Below are positions 9,822 through 19,346 of a stretch of DNA of 64,000 bases, one piece after another. Each line of letters opens with the position of its first letter. Within the stretch, counting starts at the first letter, position 1. The notes beneath the pieces were generated by a model. The model had not been told where the DNA came from. It saw only the letters and a program-made list of their open reading frames with translations, and searched no databases. A program made the translations under genes and the position numbers. This stretch comes from Syntrophomonas palmitatica JCM 14374. Lineage in GTDB: Bacteria > Bacillota > Syntrophomonadia > Syntrophomonadales > Syntrophomonadaceae. Where the stretch lies: contig NZ_BBCE01000004.1 in assembly GCF_001311885.1 (NCBI RefSeq), positions 91,238 to 155,237 on the forward strand. The letters are read 5' to 3'.

Positions 9822-10222
9822 TTTACCCTCTCCCAGGCCTCATAGAGACCGGGTACGGTTTGAAAAGTCTTTATTTCTTCCGGTTCTATCCACTTACATT
9901 CACTGTGTTCCCAGTCTATTTTTATCTTCCCCGGATGTTTCACGTGAAACCTAAACGGGTGTACTACCCACTTTTTTCCCAGGGTTGCATCTATTACTTC
10001 AAAAGGCAGGCCTTCCTTAAGCAGACGTACCTCTGGCTGCGAGAGCCCGGCCTCTTCTTGGATTTCTTGTAAAGCCTGTGTTAAAGGGCTGTGTCCTGGT
10101 TCAATGTAGCCGCTGATCCCGGCCCATCTTTGGGTATAAGAGCCCACCTGCCCGCTGCGGCGAAGCAGCAATATTTTACCCTGGTTTTCGAGAAAACACG
10201 TTGCCACATGCGTTTCTTCCAT
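9818..10222 (-). CDS. Nudix hydrolase with altered Nudix box
   Basis: 134 residues. The Nudix box reads GYIEPGH, seven residues, then QEIQEEAGL. Against the consensus Gx5Ex7REUxEExGU, the first Glu is His and the Arg is Gln, while the metal-binding ExxEE glutamates remain, so pyrophosphatase activity is still plausible. The start was placed at ATG 10222 (MEETHVATCF) because GGAG lies about 9 bases upstream; an ATG 15 bases earlier lacks one. It is first in a two-gene minus-strand unit with the eIF2B-like gene. The substrate cannot be predicted. Confidence 0.78.
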   Translation of the reverse strand: MEETHVATCFLENQGKILLLRRSGQVGSYTQRWAGISGYIEPGHSPLTQALQEIQEEAGLSQPEVRLLKEGLPFEVIDATLGKKWVVHPFRFHVKHPGKIKIDWEHSECKWIEPEEIKTFQTVPGLYEAWERVK

Positions 10223-10294
10223 TAATGCGATCTCCATTCTATGTTTGCATATCGTAGCTGATGTCGGGCAGCAGCTACTAATCAGTTCGCTCTT

Positions 10295-11005
10295 TTATAT
10301 CTGTATATAATCTCCTGGTTTCTTCAGGTTGCTGAAATTTATAATTATCATTTCTCTGCCATCTTTGAAAGTAATATTGAGAAAAGGCGGGGTGGATGAA
10401 CGCAGGAACAGGGTTACAGCACCACCTTCTTTTAACTTAAAATGACCTTTGGCTATAGGGCCAGTTGCCATACCGTTGGTGCGCATGGAAATAGCGGGCA
10501 GCTTTTCCAGAAGCTCAAGCTTTTCTATTTCAGAATATTTTATGGTCAAACCGTAAGCCCCGCTGATTTTAAAACTGTCCTCGCCCAGGCTTATACGCGG
10601 CGGCAGTGCTGTCCGGATGATACCACCAAATACGATTACCACGATAAGCAAGCCTATAAGCGTACTGATGCGCGCCGAACGTGAGAGCCCACCGGGAGGG
10701 TTAAAGCGCCGGGCTTGAATGGGCATGATAATTAATACAATGATAATGAATACTGCCCAGGAGATTTCTGCTGCCCAGGGCACTCCGGCTTTTTGCAGCA
10801 AGAATCCTGCCAGAATAACAGCACTTAACAGGTACAGGTAGTTGCCGATAAATTTCCCGATACCTTTTTGGCGGGCATATTTCTGTTCTTCTGCGGAGGC
10901 GGTATTGTATCCTGAGATTAAGCCTTCTCCGCCGAAATACTTGATTAAAGTTCCCAGGCCAATTAGCAGGAATACTATAAACAACGTAACAAACAAATCA
11001 ACCAT
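10295..11005 (-). CDS. Membrane protein with DUF3784-like N-terminus and PH-like C-terminal domain
   Basis: 236 residues. Four hydrophobic segments: about 3-23 (VTLFIVFLLIGLGTLI), 55-75, 82-99 and 115-135. They are followed by a soluble C-terminal part (SFKISGAYGLTIKYSEIEKL to NFSNLKKPGDY) resembling bacterial PH domains. The segment FGGEGLISGYNTASAEEQKY resembles the DUF3784 signature. The start is ATG 11005, with CCAGGAGG 8-9 bases upstream. Function unknown; no operon partner is obvious. Confidence 0.6.
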   Translation of the reverse strand: MVDLFVTLFIVFLLIGLGTLIKYFGGEGLISGYNTASAEEQKYARQKGIGKFIGNYLYLLSAVILAGFLLQKAGVPWAAEISWAVFIIIVLIIMPIQARRFNPPGGLSRSARISTLIGLLIVVIVFGGIIRTALPPRISLGEDSFKISGAYGLTIKYSEIEKLELLEKLPAISMRTNGMATGPIAKGHFKLKEGGAVTLFLRSSTPPFLNITFKDGREMIIINFSNLKKPGDYIQI

Positions 11006-11130
11006 TAATCGCAACCTCCTGGAAATAATTATAAATCCCATCTGACAGCGTGTAAAATGTTTCCGATGAAATGAATTACTTGTTAAAATCTGTATAGCTT
11101 ATGCCAAATAAATTTTATTGGCCTCATTTC

Positions 11131-11159
11131 TTGTTTTTTCTTCTGGTTATTGCTATAAT
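11131..11159 (+). promoter_or_regulatory. Sigma-A promoter for rpmE
   Basis: TTGTTT (11131-11136) and TATAAT (11154-11159) are separated by exactly 17 bases, about 65 bases upstream of the rpmE start. The downstream gene is on the same strand and the genes to the left run the other way. Confidence 0.75.
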
Positions 11160-11223
11160 CGTTGTTGCAGTCTGTAAAAGGACTGATTTTTGATTTATCA
11201 TGGACCCGGAGAGAGGTGAAAAA

Positions 11224-11427
11224 TTGAAAGAGAAGATACATCCCAAGTACGCTAAGACTCATGCACGCTGTGCTTGCGGCAACGAATTCGAGGTTGGCTC
11301 CACCCGTGAGAATATCAAGGTTGAAGTGTGCTCCAAATGCCATCCCTTTTATACTGGTTCTAAAGGCAAAATGGTAGATACTACCGGCCGGGTGGAAAGG
11401 TTTAAGAAAAAATACGGTTTACAGTAG
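11224..11427 (+). CDS. rpmE: Ribosomal protein L31 (zinc-binding form)
   Basis: 67 residues, starting at TTG 11224 (KEKIHPKY) after GAGAGGTGA. The zinc ligands CACG and CSKC mark the C+ form of bacterial L31, a 50S subunit protein. [13 protein letters not shown] and GRVERF are conserved family positions. It has its own promoter and terminator. In Firmicutes rpmE often follows rho; here the two are 7.8 kb apart, with the accessory block 3.5-11 kb inserted between. Confidence 0.95.
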   Translation: MKEKIHPKYAKTHARCACGNEFEVGSTRENIKVEVCSKCHPFYTGSKGKMVDTTGRVERFKKKYGLQ

Positions 11428-11433
11428 GAAAAC

Positions 11434-11463
11434 TAGCAGGGTGCAAGCTCTGCTATTTTTTTC
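11434..11463 (+). terminator. Intrinsic terminator after rpmE
   Basis: TAGCAG (11434-11439) pairs with CTGCTA (11450-11455) and is followed by a run of T. Confidence 0.6.
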
Positions 11464-11486
11464 TGATCTATTAAGGAATGGTTTGT

Positions 11487-12329
11487 ATGAGTGACAGAGT
11501 GCAATACGGGGGCATGGCGGTAATAGAGGGCGTTATGATGCGGGGAACGGAAAAGGCGGCCCTGGCGGTAAGAAAAACCGATGGCTCCATAGCCCTGGAA
11601 GCAGAGCCGCTCAGTCCGTTGCCCCGCCGTTATGCGTTTTTAAAATGGCCCTTTATCAGAGGCACCTATGTGCTCATCAACAGCATGGTGCTGGGAGTAC
11701 GCATGCTTAATAAATCGGCCAGCCTCTCTTTAGACGCAGAGGAGGAAGAACTCACACCTACGGAAATGTTTTTTACCACCTCGCTGGCCTTGCTGCTGGC
11801 TATAGTTCTTTTTATGGCTTTGCCCGCGGGGCTGGTTCATTTTACCAGCCGTTATTTAGGCGGAATCTTTACACAAAACCTGGTTGAGGGCATCATCCGC
11901 ATCGCTTTCTTTCTGATCTATGTTTATGCTATTTCGCGTTTGCGAGAAATTGAACGGGTTTTTATGTATCATGGCGCCGAACATAAATCCATCTTTACCT
12001 ATGAAGCGGGCGAGGAGCTAACGGTGGAAAACGCCCGCCGCCATTCCACCCTGCATCCCCGCTGCGGCACCAGCTTTCTTTTGATTGTTATGGTAATATC
12101 CATATTGGTTTTCGCTCTGCTGGGAGAAGGCAGCTTGTTTTACCGCCTGTGGACCCGCCTGGCTGTTTTGCCGGTAGTGGCCGGGTTAAGTTATGAATTT
12201 CTGAAATATAGCGGAAAATATCACCAAAAGGTCTGGACCAGGGCCCTGATAGCTCCCGGTCTCTATTTACAGAGACTCACCACCCGGGAACCGATGATGA
12301 CCAGTTGGAGGTGGCCCTGGCCGCTTTAA
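11487..12329 (+). CDS. DUF1385 membrane protein (YqhQ-like)
   Basis: 280 residues from ATG 11487, with AAGGA 9 bases upstream. Starts YGGMAVIEGVMMRG, the hallmark of DUF1385/YqhQ, and contains RVFMYHGAEHKSI and HPRCGTSFLL. Three or four transmembrane helices lie at about 88-110, 124-150 and 190-235. Function is unknown in all members. Its position between rpmE and prfA is conserved in many clostridia, which supports the call. Confidence 0.88.
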   Translation: MSDRVQYGGMAVIEGVMMRGTEKAALAVRKTDGSIALEAEPLSPLPRRYAFLKWPFIRGTYVLINSMVLGVRMLNKSASLSLDAEEEELTPTEMFFTTSLALLLAIVLFMALPAGLVHFTSRYLGGIFTQNLVEGIIRIAFFLIYVYAISRLREIERVFMYHGAEHKSIFTYEAGEELTVENARRHSTLHPRCGTSFLLIVMVISILVFALLGEGSLFYRLWTRLAVLPVVAGLSYEFLKYSGKYHQKVWTRALIAPGLYLQRLTTREPMMTSWRWPWPL

Positions 12330-12494
12330 AGGCTGTTATCCCTGAATGCGAAGGAAAGAAAAACCATCTAACAGAGGGTAAAGAATTTCTCGGTTGTGCC
12401 CCTGTTTAAATATTAGTTAGCTTGAAAAAGTCTGTGCAAGTCATAAACGTCTGTGAAGTTTGTGTCTATTTCCCAATAAAGAGGAGGAAGCCGC
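12330..12494. repeat. Short spacer with degenerate GTCTGTG-type repeat
   Basis: No gene. Positions 12425-12475 contain AAGTCTGTGCAAGTCATAAA and CGTCTGTGAAGTTTGTGTCT, resembling the dispersed ATCTGTGT repeats found elsewhere in this window. GAGGAGG at 12480-12487 serves prfA. Confidence 0.4.
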
Positions 12495-13562
12495 GTGCTG
12501 GAGAAGCTGGCCAGTATAGAAGCTAAATATGAAGAACTTACAGAACTTCTGGGTCAGCCGGAAGTTATAGCTGATCAGAGCAGGCTGCAGAAATATGCCA
12601 AAGCCCATTCTGATTTGAGTGAAATTGTCAGCAAATATCGTAATTATAAAGATACCCTGCAGCAGCTTGAAGATACCCGGACCATGCTGCGGGAGGAAAC
12701 TGATGAAGAATTTCGGCAGATGCTGTTAGATGAGGAACGCAGCCTGCAGGACAAAAAGACCTCCCTGGAAAAGGAAATGCAGGTATTGCTTTTGCCCCGC
12801 GACCCTAACGATGATAAAAACGTCATTATGGAAATAAGGGCCGGAACGGGGGGAGAGGAAGCCGCCTTATTCGCCGGGGACTTGTTCCGTATGTACTGCC
12901 GTTATGCGGAAAATCAGGGTTGGAAAGTAGATGTAATGGATTCCAATGATACGGACATCGGGGGAATTAAAGAAGTAATCTTTGGAGTAGAAGGTCCGGG
13001 CGCTTATAGCAAATTGAAATTTGAATCGGGGGTTCACCGGGTACAGCGTATTCCCAGCACTGAATCCGGGGGGCGTATTCATACCTCGGCTGCCACGGTG
13101 GCAGTTTTGCCTGAAGCCGAGGAAGTGGAAATAGATATAGATGCCAACGATTTAAGGGTAGATGTATATTGTTCTAGCGGTCCCGGCGGGCAGTCTGTTA
13201 ACACTACCCAATCGGCAGTGCGGATTACCCATATTCCCACTGGTTTAGTGGTAACCTGTCAGGATGAGAAATCTCAGCACAAAAATAAAGCCAAGGCTAT
13301 GCGTGTTTTGAGATCCAGGCTTAAAGAAATCATGGAAGCCGAACAAAACGCTGAAATGGCTGGAACCCGGAAAAGCCAGGTAGGAAGCGGTGATCGCAGC
13401 GAACGAATCCGTACTTATAACTTTCCCCAGGGTCGCGTGAGTGACCACCGTATTAACCTGACCTTGCATAAACTGGACACTATACTGCAGGGCAATCTGG
13501 ATGAAATTATTCAAGCCTTGATTGCCAATGATCAGGCGGAACGATTAAAAAAGGTGGATTAG
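12495..13562 (+). CDS. prfA: Peptide chain release factor 1
   Basis: 355 residues, GTG start at 12495 after GAGGAGGAAG. The catalytic GGQ motif lies in [11 protein letters not shown] (G231-G232-Q233). The stop-codon-recognition region [15 protein letters not shown] is of RF1 type (PxT), so it reads UAA and UAG. An N-terminal coiled coil (about 1-100) is normal. The next gene, prmC, encodes the methylase that modifies this GGQ glutamine, and starts 1 base after the stop. Confidence 0.97.
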   Translation: MLEKLASIEAKYEELTELLGQPEVIADQSRLQKYAKAHSDLSEIVSKYRNYKDTLQQLEDTRTMLREETDEEFRQMLLDEERSLQDKKTSLEKEMQVLLLPRDPNDDKNVIMEIRAGTGGEEAALFAGDLFRMYCRYAENQGWKVDVMDSNDTDIGGIKEVIFGVEGPGAYSKLKFESGVHRVQRIPSTESGGRIHTSAATVAVLPEAEEVEIDIDANDLRVDVYCSSGPGGQSVNTTQSAVRITHIPTGLVVTCQDEKSQHKNKAKAMRVLRSRLKEIMEAEQNAEMAGTRKSQVGSGDRSERIRTYNFPQGRVSDHRINLTLHKLDTILQGNLDEIIQALIANDQAERLKKVD

Positions 13563-13563
13563 T

Positions 13564-14424
13564 TTGACCGCGAATTGGACCATTAAGGAACTGGTGCTGT
13601 GGACCACGGCCTATTTTAGCGAAAAGGGCATAAAACAGCCCCGTTTGGAAGCCGAGGTTTTATTAGCCCATGTTTTAGGGTGTGACCGGGTTTATATATA
13701 CGCGAATTACGATGCCCCGACCAGACAGAATGAACGTGATGTATTTCGCCATTACATTAAACGCAGAGTAAACGGGGAGCCTCTGGCCTATATAACCGGA
13801 CATCGCGAGTTTATGTCACTGGACTTTACGGTTAATCCCGCTGTGCTTATTCCCCGTCCTGATACGGAAATACTGGTGGAATTCGTAATCAATATAGCAC
13901 GGAACCAGGATGGAATTAGAATTATTGATGTGGGTACAGGCTCGGGAGCTATTGCTGTCAGTCTGGCCTATTACCTGCCCAGGGCGGAAATCCTGGCTAC
14001 GGATATAAGCAAGGACGCTTTGGAAATTGCCGAATTCAATGCGAAAAAGCACGGTGTAACGGTGAATTTCCATCAAGGAGATCTGTTAGAACCGTTTAAC
14101 CATGACGAATTATTTGAACCCTTTGATTATATAGTCGCGAATCTTCCCTATATTACACAAAGCGAATTCACGCAATTGGACAAGGATGTCAGAGATTTTG
14201 AACCGGGGCAGGCTTTAGTGGCTCCTGGAGACGGGTTGGATATTTACCGCCGTCTGCTGCAACAAGCTCCGGAATACTTGAAGCCGCAGGGCTGCTTGGC
14301 ATTTGAAATAGGTGCGGGCCAGGGCGATGCGGCTCGTAAAATGTTTGCCGAAACATACCAGTTGGAACTGATCCCTGATTTAGCTGGCCGTGACCGGGTA
14401 ATAATCGCCAGGAAGAAGGTTTGA
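13564..14424 (+). CDS. prmC: Release factor glutamine N5-methyltransferase PrmC
   Basis: 286 residues from TTG 13564. The N-terminal helical domain includes EAEVLLAHVLGCDR and GEPLAYITGHREF. The SAM domain follows with LIPRPDTEILVE and motif I IIDVGTGSGAIAVSLA. The catalytic NPPY is NLPY here (VANLPYI), a conservative variant that keeps the Asn and the PY. It methylates the GGQ glutamine of RF1/RF2 and directly follows prfA, the normal Firmicute arrangement. Confidence 0.95.
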   Translation: MTANWTIKELVLWTTAYFSEKGIKQPRLEAEVLLAHVLGCDRVYIYANYDAPTRQNERDVFRHYIKRRVNGEPLAYITGHREFMSLDFTVNPAVLIPRPDTEILVEFVINIARNQDGIRIIDVGTGSGAIAVSLAYYLPRAEILATDISKDALEIAEFNAKKHGVTVNFHQGDLLEPFNHDELFEPFDYIVANLPYITQSEFTQLDKDVRDFEPGQALVAPGDGLDIYRRLLQQAPEYLKPQGCLAFEIGAGQGDAARKMFAETYQLELIPDLAGRDRVIIARKKV

Positions 14425-15407
14425 ATGCTGGAAACCCGATATATAAAACTTGATGCCCTAAACCCGCAACCAAAGCGGATAGATTTAGCGGCAAATATGC
14501 TTAAACAAGGTCAAGTCGTGGCTTTCCCTACTGAAACCGTATATGGCGTTGGGGCTGATGCCTGGTCTGAAAAGGCGGTATTGGAGGTATTTAAGGCCAA
14601 GCAGCGCCCAGTTTCCAATCCTTTGCTGGTGCATGTAAGCAATCTGCAGCAGGTCTTGAAGCTGGTTGAGGCTTAACCGAAGATGCCCGGAAATTGATAG
14701 ATAAATTCTGGCCTGGTCCTCTATCGATTATACTGCCGGCGCGAACTGAACTTCCTGCCGCGGTAACCGGAGGACAGATTGGGGTGGGCCTGCGTATGCC
14801 TGATCATAGGGTGGCTCTGGCCTTAATCGAAGCCGCCGGTCCGCTTGCCGCCACCAGCGCCAATCTTTCGGGACGTCCCAGTCCTACTAACGCTCAGCAT
14901 GTGCGCGAAGATTTAGATGGTAAGATTGCCGCGGTTTTAGATGCCGGACCTACAGGACTTGGTTTGGAATCCAGCATCATAGATCTTTGTAAGGTTCCAT
15001 ACCGTTGGCTGCGGCCGGGAGGGGTCTCGCGGGAACAGGTTCAGGAAGTGTTGGATTGTGAAATCCTGCCTGGCTTGAATGAAAGTGATGATTTGCCTCA
15101 TTACCAGACTAAATGTCAGGTTATCCTGTCTGAAGATGAAGCTGATTTTCGCATACAGCAGCAGTACTATTTAAAAAAGGGCATGAAAATAATTCTGGTT
15201 TATAATAATTATTATCCGGAAAGTAATAAACTTGAAGGAAATATATCTCGTTTCCTGGATTTGAATGGCCGGGATTCAGATTTATATACCCTTTTACGAG
15301 ATGCGGAAAGACAAGCTGATGTTTTAATTTTTGCTCCCCTGCCCCCCGAAAAAGGAAGTGCGACAGAAGCAGTGCTTGATCGTATCCGCAAGGCTGCCAG
15401 GGTTTAA
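14425..15407 (+). CDS. Threonylcarbamoyl-AMP synthase Sua5/TsaC (frameshifted near 14671)
   Basis: Makes threonylcarbamoyl-AMP for tRNA t6A37. The YrdC domain reads FPTETVYGVGADA, KAKQRPVSNPLLVH, then, after the break, FWPGPLSIILPAR, ATSANLSGRPSPT and SSIIDL. A C-terminal Sua5 domain (about 215-327) follows. The frame breaks at GAGGCTTAA (14668-14676): restoring one G in the G run gives VEGLTEDARKLIDKFWPGP. The gene begins right after prmC. The two parts together give the normal full-length Sua5, so a base-call error is likely. Confidence 0.88.
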
Positions 15408-15470
15408 GAAATATTACCAGGTCATTAATTGAGAAACTTGTGTCTTTAATTAACATAAGGAGTTAAGACA

Positions 15471-16061
15471 TTGCAGGAACAATTATTAACCATTATTCTG
15501 GTGGCTCTGGTTTTAGGGTTGGATGCCTTTTCGCTGGCTACTGGTATGGGCCTTAAAGGGGTCAGCCGTCGTTTTGAGATGAAATTCTCCTCCACCGTAG
15601 GGGTCTTTCATGTTTTAATGCCGCTGGTGGGTTTGGAACTGGGCCTTACTGTAGGGCGCTTTATGGGAGTATGGGCTTCCCGCCTGGGAGCTGTTATCTT
15701 GCTCTGCCTGGCGGTGAGCTTTTTTATTAAAGGTTATAAAGAAAGCCGCCCGCAAAGGATAAGTTTCTCAGAATTACATCAGAACTGGAGCAAGGATAGA
15801 GAAAGTCCCGAGCAAAATTGGGGCAAAGTAATACTTTTGGCTTTATCTGTAAGCATGGATGCCTTGACAGTAGGTTTCAGTTTGGGTACTTTTAAAATGC
15901 CGATTTTAATTTCTGTTGTGATTATGGGCAGTACAGCTGCGCTGATGACAGCGCTTGGTTTTATCGCCGGAAAGTTGGCAAGTCGGCTTATAGGCAGTTA
16001 TGCCCAAATGACCGGAGGCATTCTGCTCTTTTTATTGGCGATTAAACTGGCATTTTTTTAA
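15471..16061 (+). CDS. mntP: Manganese efflux pump MntP-like
   Basis: 196 residues, TTG at 15471 after AAGGAGT. Six predicted transmembrane helices in two related halves, each with a conserved Asp motif: GLDAFSLATGMGLKG near the N-terminus and SMDALTVGFSLG near 125. These match the MntP/YebN family, which exports Mn2+ across the cytoplasmic membrane. No yybP-ykoY riboswitch was seen in the 63 bases upstream, so regulation is not apparent. It lies between sua5 and ywlE, a common order in clostridia. Confidence 0.88.
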   Translation: MQEQLLTIILVALVLGLDAFSLATGMGLKGVSRRFEMKFSSTVGVFHVLMPLVGLELGLTVGRFMGVWASRLGAVILLCLAVSFFIKGYKESRPQRISFSELHQNWSKDRESPEQNWGKVILLALSVSMDALTVGFSLGTFKMPILISVVIMGSTAALMTALGFIAGKLASRLIGSYAQMTGGILLFLLAIKLAFF

Positions 16062-16082
16062 TTATTTAAGGAATGAGCCAGG

Positions 16083-16556
16083 ATGAATATTCTGATCATA
16101 TGCAGCGGCAACACCTGCCGCAGCCCTATGGCCCAGGCCCTGTTGACAGATATGCTGAAGAAACGACAGGCCGATATAAAACCAGGAAAAATTACGGTTG
16201 CCTCAGCGGGTTTATATGCTGTTGAAGGCGCGCCAGCCGCCAGGGAAGCCATGCAGGTAATGACGGAACAATCCCTGGATTTATCATGGCACAGGTCCCG
16301 GCAATTGTGTCAAGATATGCTTGATTGGGCAGACCTGGTGTTAACCATGAACGGTCGTCAGGCGCAGGAGATATATAAATGTTTTCCTGGCTTTAAGGGC
16401 ATGATTTATACACTGGGCAACTTTGCAGGTCAAGATAATACAGAAGTTAAAGATCCCCTGGGTTGGGGGATATCAGCCTATCGGGAATGTGCGCAGCAAT
16501 TGCGGGAATTGTTGGAATTAGCTGTGGAACGCATTATACAGGAGTTTGAAATATGA
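16083..16556 (+). CDS. ywlE: Low-molecular-weight protein arginine phosphatase (YwlE-like)
   Basis: 157 residues. The phosphate loop is IICSGNTCRSP (C7-x5-R13) with Thr at position 11, the residue that in Bacillus YwlE gives arginine-phosphate rather than tyrosine-phosphate specificity (known for the family). The general acid Asp is in KDPLGW. It would remove phospho-arginine marks placed by McsB, encoded at 36.2 kb in this window. The stop overlaps the rpiB start by 4 bases (ATGA). Confidence 0.88.
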   Translation: MNILIICSGNTCRSPMAQALLTDMLKKRQADIKPGKITVASAGLYAVEGAPAAREAMQVMTEQSLDLSWHRSRQLCQDMLDWADLVLTMNGRQAQEIYKCFPGFKGMIYTLGNFAGQDNTEVKDPLGWGISAYRECAQQLRELLELAVERIIQEFEI

Positions 16557-17005
16557 AAATTGCTATAGGCAGTGATCATGCTGGATTTCAATTAAAAGAG
16601 GAAATAATTCAGGTTTTACAGGCCGAAAAATACAGTGTTGTTGATTGCGGCTCTTTTTCAGCTGCACCGGTTGACTATCCCGATATTGCGGAACAAGTCG
16701 TACAGAAGGTTTTGTCCCAGCGTATTCCTGGGATTCTCATCTGTGGTACGGGCATAGGTATTTCCATTGCCGCCAATAAATTCGCCGGGATTAGAGCTGC
16801 ATTGTGTCATGACACTTTTTCCGCCCGGCTGGCGCGGGAACATAATGATGCCAATATCTTAGCGATTGGGGCCAGGATCACCGGCCCTGGTTTGGCGGCG
16901 GAGATAGTTAAGACTTTTCTTGCAGCTGAGTTTGCCGGGGATCGACACCAAAAACGCTTGGACAAGATATCTCTTATAGAGAATAAGTATATGGAGAGGA
17001 GTTAG
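16553..17005 (+). CDS. rpiB: Ribose-5-phosphate isomerase B
   Basis: 150 residues, normal for RpiB/LacAB. The N-terminus [18 protein letters not shown] is diagnostic, and the active-site cysteine lies in [16 protein letters not shown]. Interconverts ribose-5-P and ribulose-5-P; complements the transaldolase at the start of the window. Coupled to ywlE by a 4-base overlap and followed closely by glyA. Confidence 0.96.
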   Translation: MKIAIGSDHAGFQLKEEIIQVLQAEKYSVVDCGSFSAAPVDYPDIAEQVVQKVLSQRIPGILICGTGIGISIAANKFAGIRAALCHDTFSARLAREHNDANILAIGARITGPGLAAEIVKTFLAAEFAGDRHQKRLDKISLIENKYMERS

Positions 17006-17009
17006 TAAG

Positions 17010-18260
17010 TTGGACTATATTGATCAGTACGTGCGAGCCATTGACCCAGAAGTAGCTGATATTATCAACCAGGAAGAATCGAGGCAAAACCATAAACTGG
17101 AGCTGATTGCCTCGGAGAATTTCGTATCCCGTGCGGTAATGGCAGCCCAGGGGTGTGTTATGACAAACAAATATGCGGAAGGCTATCCTGGGAAAAGATA
17201 TTACGGGGGCTGCGAGCATGTAGATAAAGTTGAAGAACTGGCTTTGGAAAGGGCCAAAAAGATATTCGGCTGCGAACATGTCAATGTACAGCCTCATTCC
17301 GGCGCTCAGGCCAATACAGCGGTTTATTTTGCCGCGCTCCAGCCAGGGGATACGGTTCTGGGCATGAATCTTAACCACGGGGGACATCTAACCCATGGCA
17401 GCAAGGCAAACATATCCGGCAAATATTTTAAATTTGCTGAATATGGAGTCAGTGCCGATACCGAAACCATCGATTATGATGAGGTATTAAAAGCAGCTAA
17501 AGAAGTGCGCCCCAAAATGATAGTGGCCGGGGCCAGCGCTTATCCACGGGTAATTGATTTTAAAAAGTTCCGTGAGATAGCCGATGAAGTCGAGGCCTTG
17601 CTGTTTGTAGATATGGCTCATATTGCAGGTCTTGTAGCGGCAGGACTCCATCCCAGCCCGGTTCCCCATGCTGATTTTGTAACCACCACCACGCACAAAA
17701 CTTTAAGAGGTCCGCGCGGGGGCATGATTATGTGCAGGCAAGAATGGGCGCAAAAGATAAACAGCGCTGTCTTTCCCGGGACGCAGGGAGGACCTTTGAT
17801 GCATGTAATAGCCGCTAAAGCGGTATGTTTAAAGGAAGTCCTTACACCTGAATTTAAAACCTATCAGGAGCAAATAATAAGAAATGCAAGCACCCTGGCC
17901 GGGGAACTGGTGTCCAACGGGCTGCGCCTGGTGTCTGGAGGAACCGATAATCATCTCATGCTGGTAGATGTAAGGCCCAAAGGCTTAACCGGCAAAACGG
18001 CCGAGTCAGTTTTAGAAAGCGTTAATATTACCACCAATAAAAACACTATTCCTTTTGATCCTGAAAAACCTACCATAACCAGCGGTATTCGCCTGGGAAG
18101 TCCGGCTTTGACCAGCCGAGGCTTTAAGGAAGATGACATGAAAGAAGTAGCTCACGCTATTGCCATCGCATTGGACCATCCCGATAATGAAGAAAAACTT
18201 AACGATTCCCGGGCAATAGTAGCCAGACTCTGTGCTAAACACCCCCTGTACGGAATATAA
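17010..18260 (+). CDS. glyA: Serine hydroxymethyltransferase
   Basis: 416 residues, TTG start at 17010 with GAGAGGAG upstream. PLP enzyme converting serine and tetrahydrofolate to glycine and methylene-THF. The PLP lysine is K230 in [24 protein letters not shown] and [15 protein letters not shown] are family signatures. The ywlE-rpiB-glyA order is typical of Firmicutes, and methylene-THF also feeds ThyX at 51.2 kb. Confidence 0.97.
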   Translation: MDYIDQYVRAIDPEVADIINQEESRQNHKLELIASENFVSRAVMAAQGCVMTNKYAEGYPGKRYYGGCEHVDKVEELALERAKKIFGCEHVNVQPHSGAQANTAVYFAALQPGDTVLGMNLNHGGHLTHGSKANISGKYFKFAEYGVSADTETIDYDEVLKAAKEVRPKMIVAGASAYPRVIDFKKFREIADEVEALLFVDMAHIAGLVAAGLHPSPVPHADFVTTTTHKTLRGPRGGMIMCRQEWAQKINSAVFPGTQGGPLMHVIAAKAVCLKEVLTPEFKTYQEQIIRNASTLAGELVSNGLRLVSGGTDNHLMLVDVRPKGLTGKTAESVLESVNITTNKNTIPFDPEKPTITSGIRLGSPALTSRGFKEDDMKEVAHAIAIALDHPDNEEKLNDSRAIVARLCAKHPLYGI

Positions 18261-18340
18261 GAGAATAGAAAAGCAGTGCAAGTTATATAAAAAGCCAGTA
18301 AGTCTGGGTTTATTTTACTAACGGCTGGGAGTAGATGCTC

Positions 18341-18652
18341 ATGGAAATGAAAACCATATCACTGCCGCGTTTAAATCAATTAAACCCCACTTTAGAGTCA
18401 ACTGCCCTTAAATTAATGGAAGAAGCCGGAGAGCTGGCGCAAGTTATTGGCAAGTACAGGGGTTTGAGCGGGGAAAAAGTGGAACTCGACCAAGAAATGG
18501 TTATAAGACAAATAGCTTGTGAGTTGTTGGATGTCGCTCAAACCGCAGTTACCATGATGTTTGTTATGGAGGAACAATTCGGCGTAAATATCGAAAGCGC
18601 CCTGCAAGAGCACCGCTCCAAACTCGAACGCAAGGGTTATATATCAGGATAA
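18341..18652 (+). CDS. MazG-like nucleotide pyrophosphohydrolase
   Basis: 103 residues from ATG 18341, chosen over ATG 18335 because GGGAG then sits 9 bases upstream. All-alpha NTP-pyrophosphatase signature: KLMEEAGELAQVIGKY (the EExxE-type motif) and CELLDVAQTAVTMMF (the ExxD motif). Single domain, half the size of full MazG. It probably hydrolyses a noncanonical or excess NTP; the substrate is unknown. It stands alone between glyA and the ATP synthase operon. Confidence 0.75.
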   Translation: MEMKTISLPRLNQLNPTLESTALKLMEEAGELAQVIGKYRGLSGEKVELDQEMVIRQIACELLDVAQTAVTMMFVMEEQFGVNIESALQEHRSKLERKGYISG

Positions 18653-18969
18653 GCCTTATATTTAAACGAAAAAGCTAAGATTAACAAAGATTTATAGCGC
18701 TAAGACCCCTTTAACTACTGGTTGCGTTCTGTCAACCATTATGCGGCCTAAAAAATTATTATTATTAAAAGGATTTATGACCTATCCAATCGAATAAACT
18801 ATACTTGTTGGGAAAAAACTATGCACATTAGACGATGATAACCTTAAAATCCTGGTTTTCGTGAATTTATTGGCGTATTGTAATTTTATATATACGAAAA
18901 AAGGATTTTGCCTGTTTATGACGAATAGAAAACAGGGGGTAAAACGCAGTCGAGCAACTGCGTATGATT
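18653..18969. other. 317-base gap upstream of the ATP synthase operon
   Basis: AT-rich, with no gene seen. It must hold the atp operon promoter, but no strong pair stands out: TTGGCG near 18870 with TATATA-like sequence is the best of several weak candidates. CAGTCGAGCAACTG just before the first gene is a short imperfect inverted repeat. Confidence 0.4.
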
Positions 18970-19224
18970 ATGGCAGAAAAAAAGAAGAAACATTGGGCAA
19001 AGGCCTTGGCTGACGCCACCAATATGGTTACTACCTTTGCAGCAGCGGTGGCGCTTTGTGGTTATGTCGGATACTGGCTCGACCAAAAACTTAACCACCA
19101 GGATTACTGGATGACCGTAATTGGAATATTACTAGGTCTGGCTACAGGAATTAAGAGTTTATGGGATAAGATGCAGCAATCCAAACCGACCATCACGAAA
19201 AATACCGATAATGAAAACAATTAA
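18970..19224 (+). CDS. AtpZ/AtpI-family membrane protein of the ATP synthase operon
   Basis: 84 residues from ATG 18970 (MAEKKKKH). Two transmembrane helices separated by the GYWLDQKL loop, as in the ATPase_gene1 (AtpZ, former AtpI) family that precedes F1Fo operons and aids assembly or divalent-ion transport. No clear ribosome site. A larger AtpI (UncI, about 120 residues) usually seen next is absent: the 122 bases before atpB hold only a spurious overlapping frame. Confidence 0.75.
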   Translation: MAEKKKKHWAKALADATNMVTTFAAAVALCGYVGYWLDQKLNHQDYWMTVIGILLGLATGIKSLWDKMQQSKPTITKNTDNENN

Positions 19225-19346
19225 TTTTGCGAAACCAACCAGAGCTGGCAGGGCGAGCTTTGGTTTGTATTTTTTAAAATCAGCCCGGTTAACGGAGCGG
19301 ACAAACAGTACTTCAAAATCCACTCAGGAGGGGGGGAAAAAGACAA

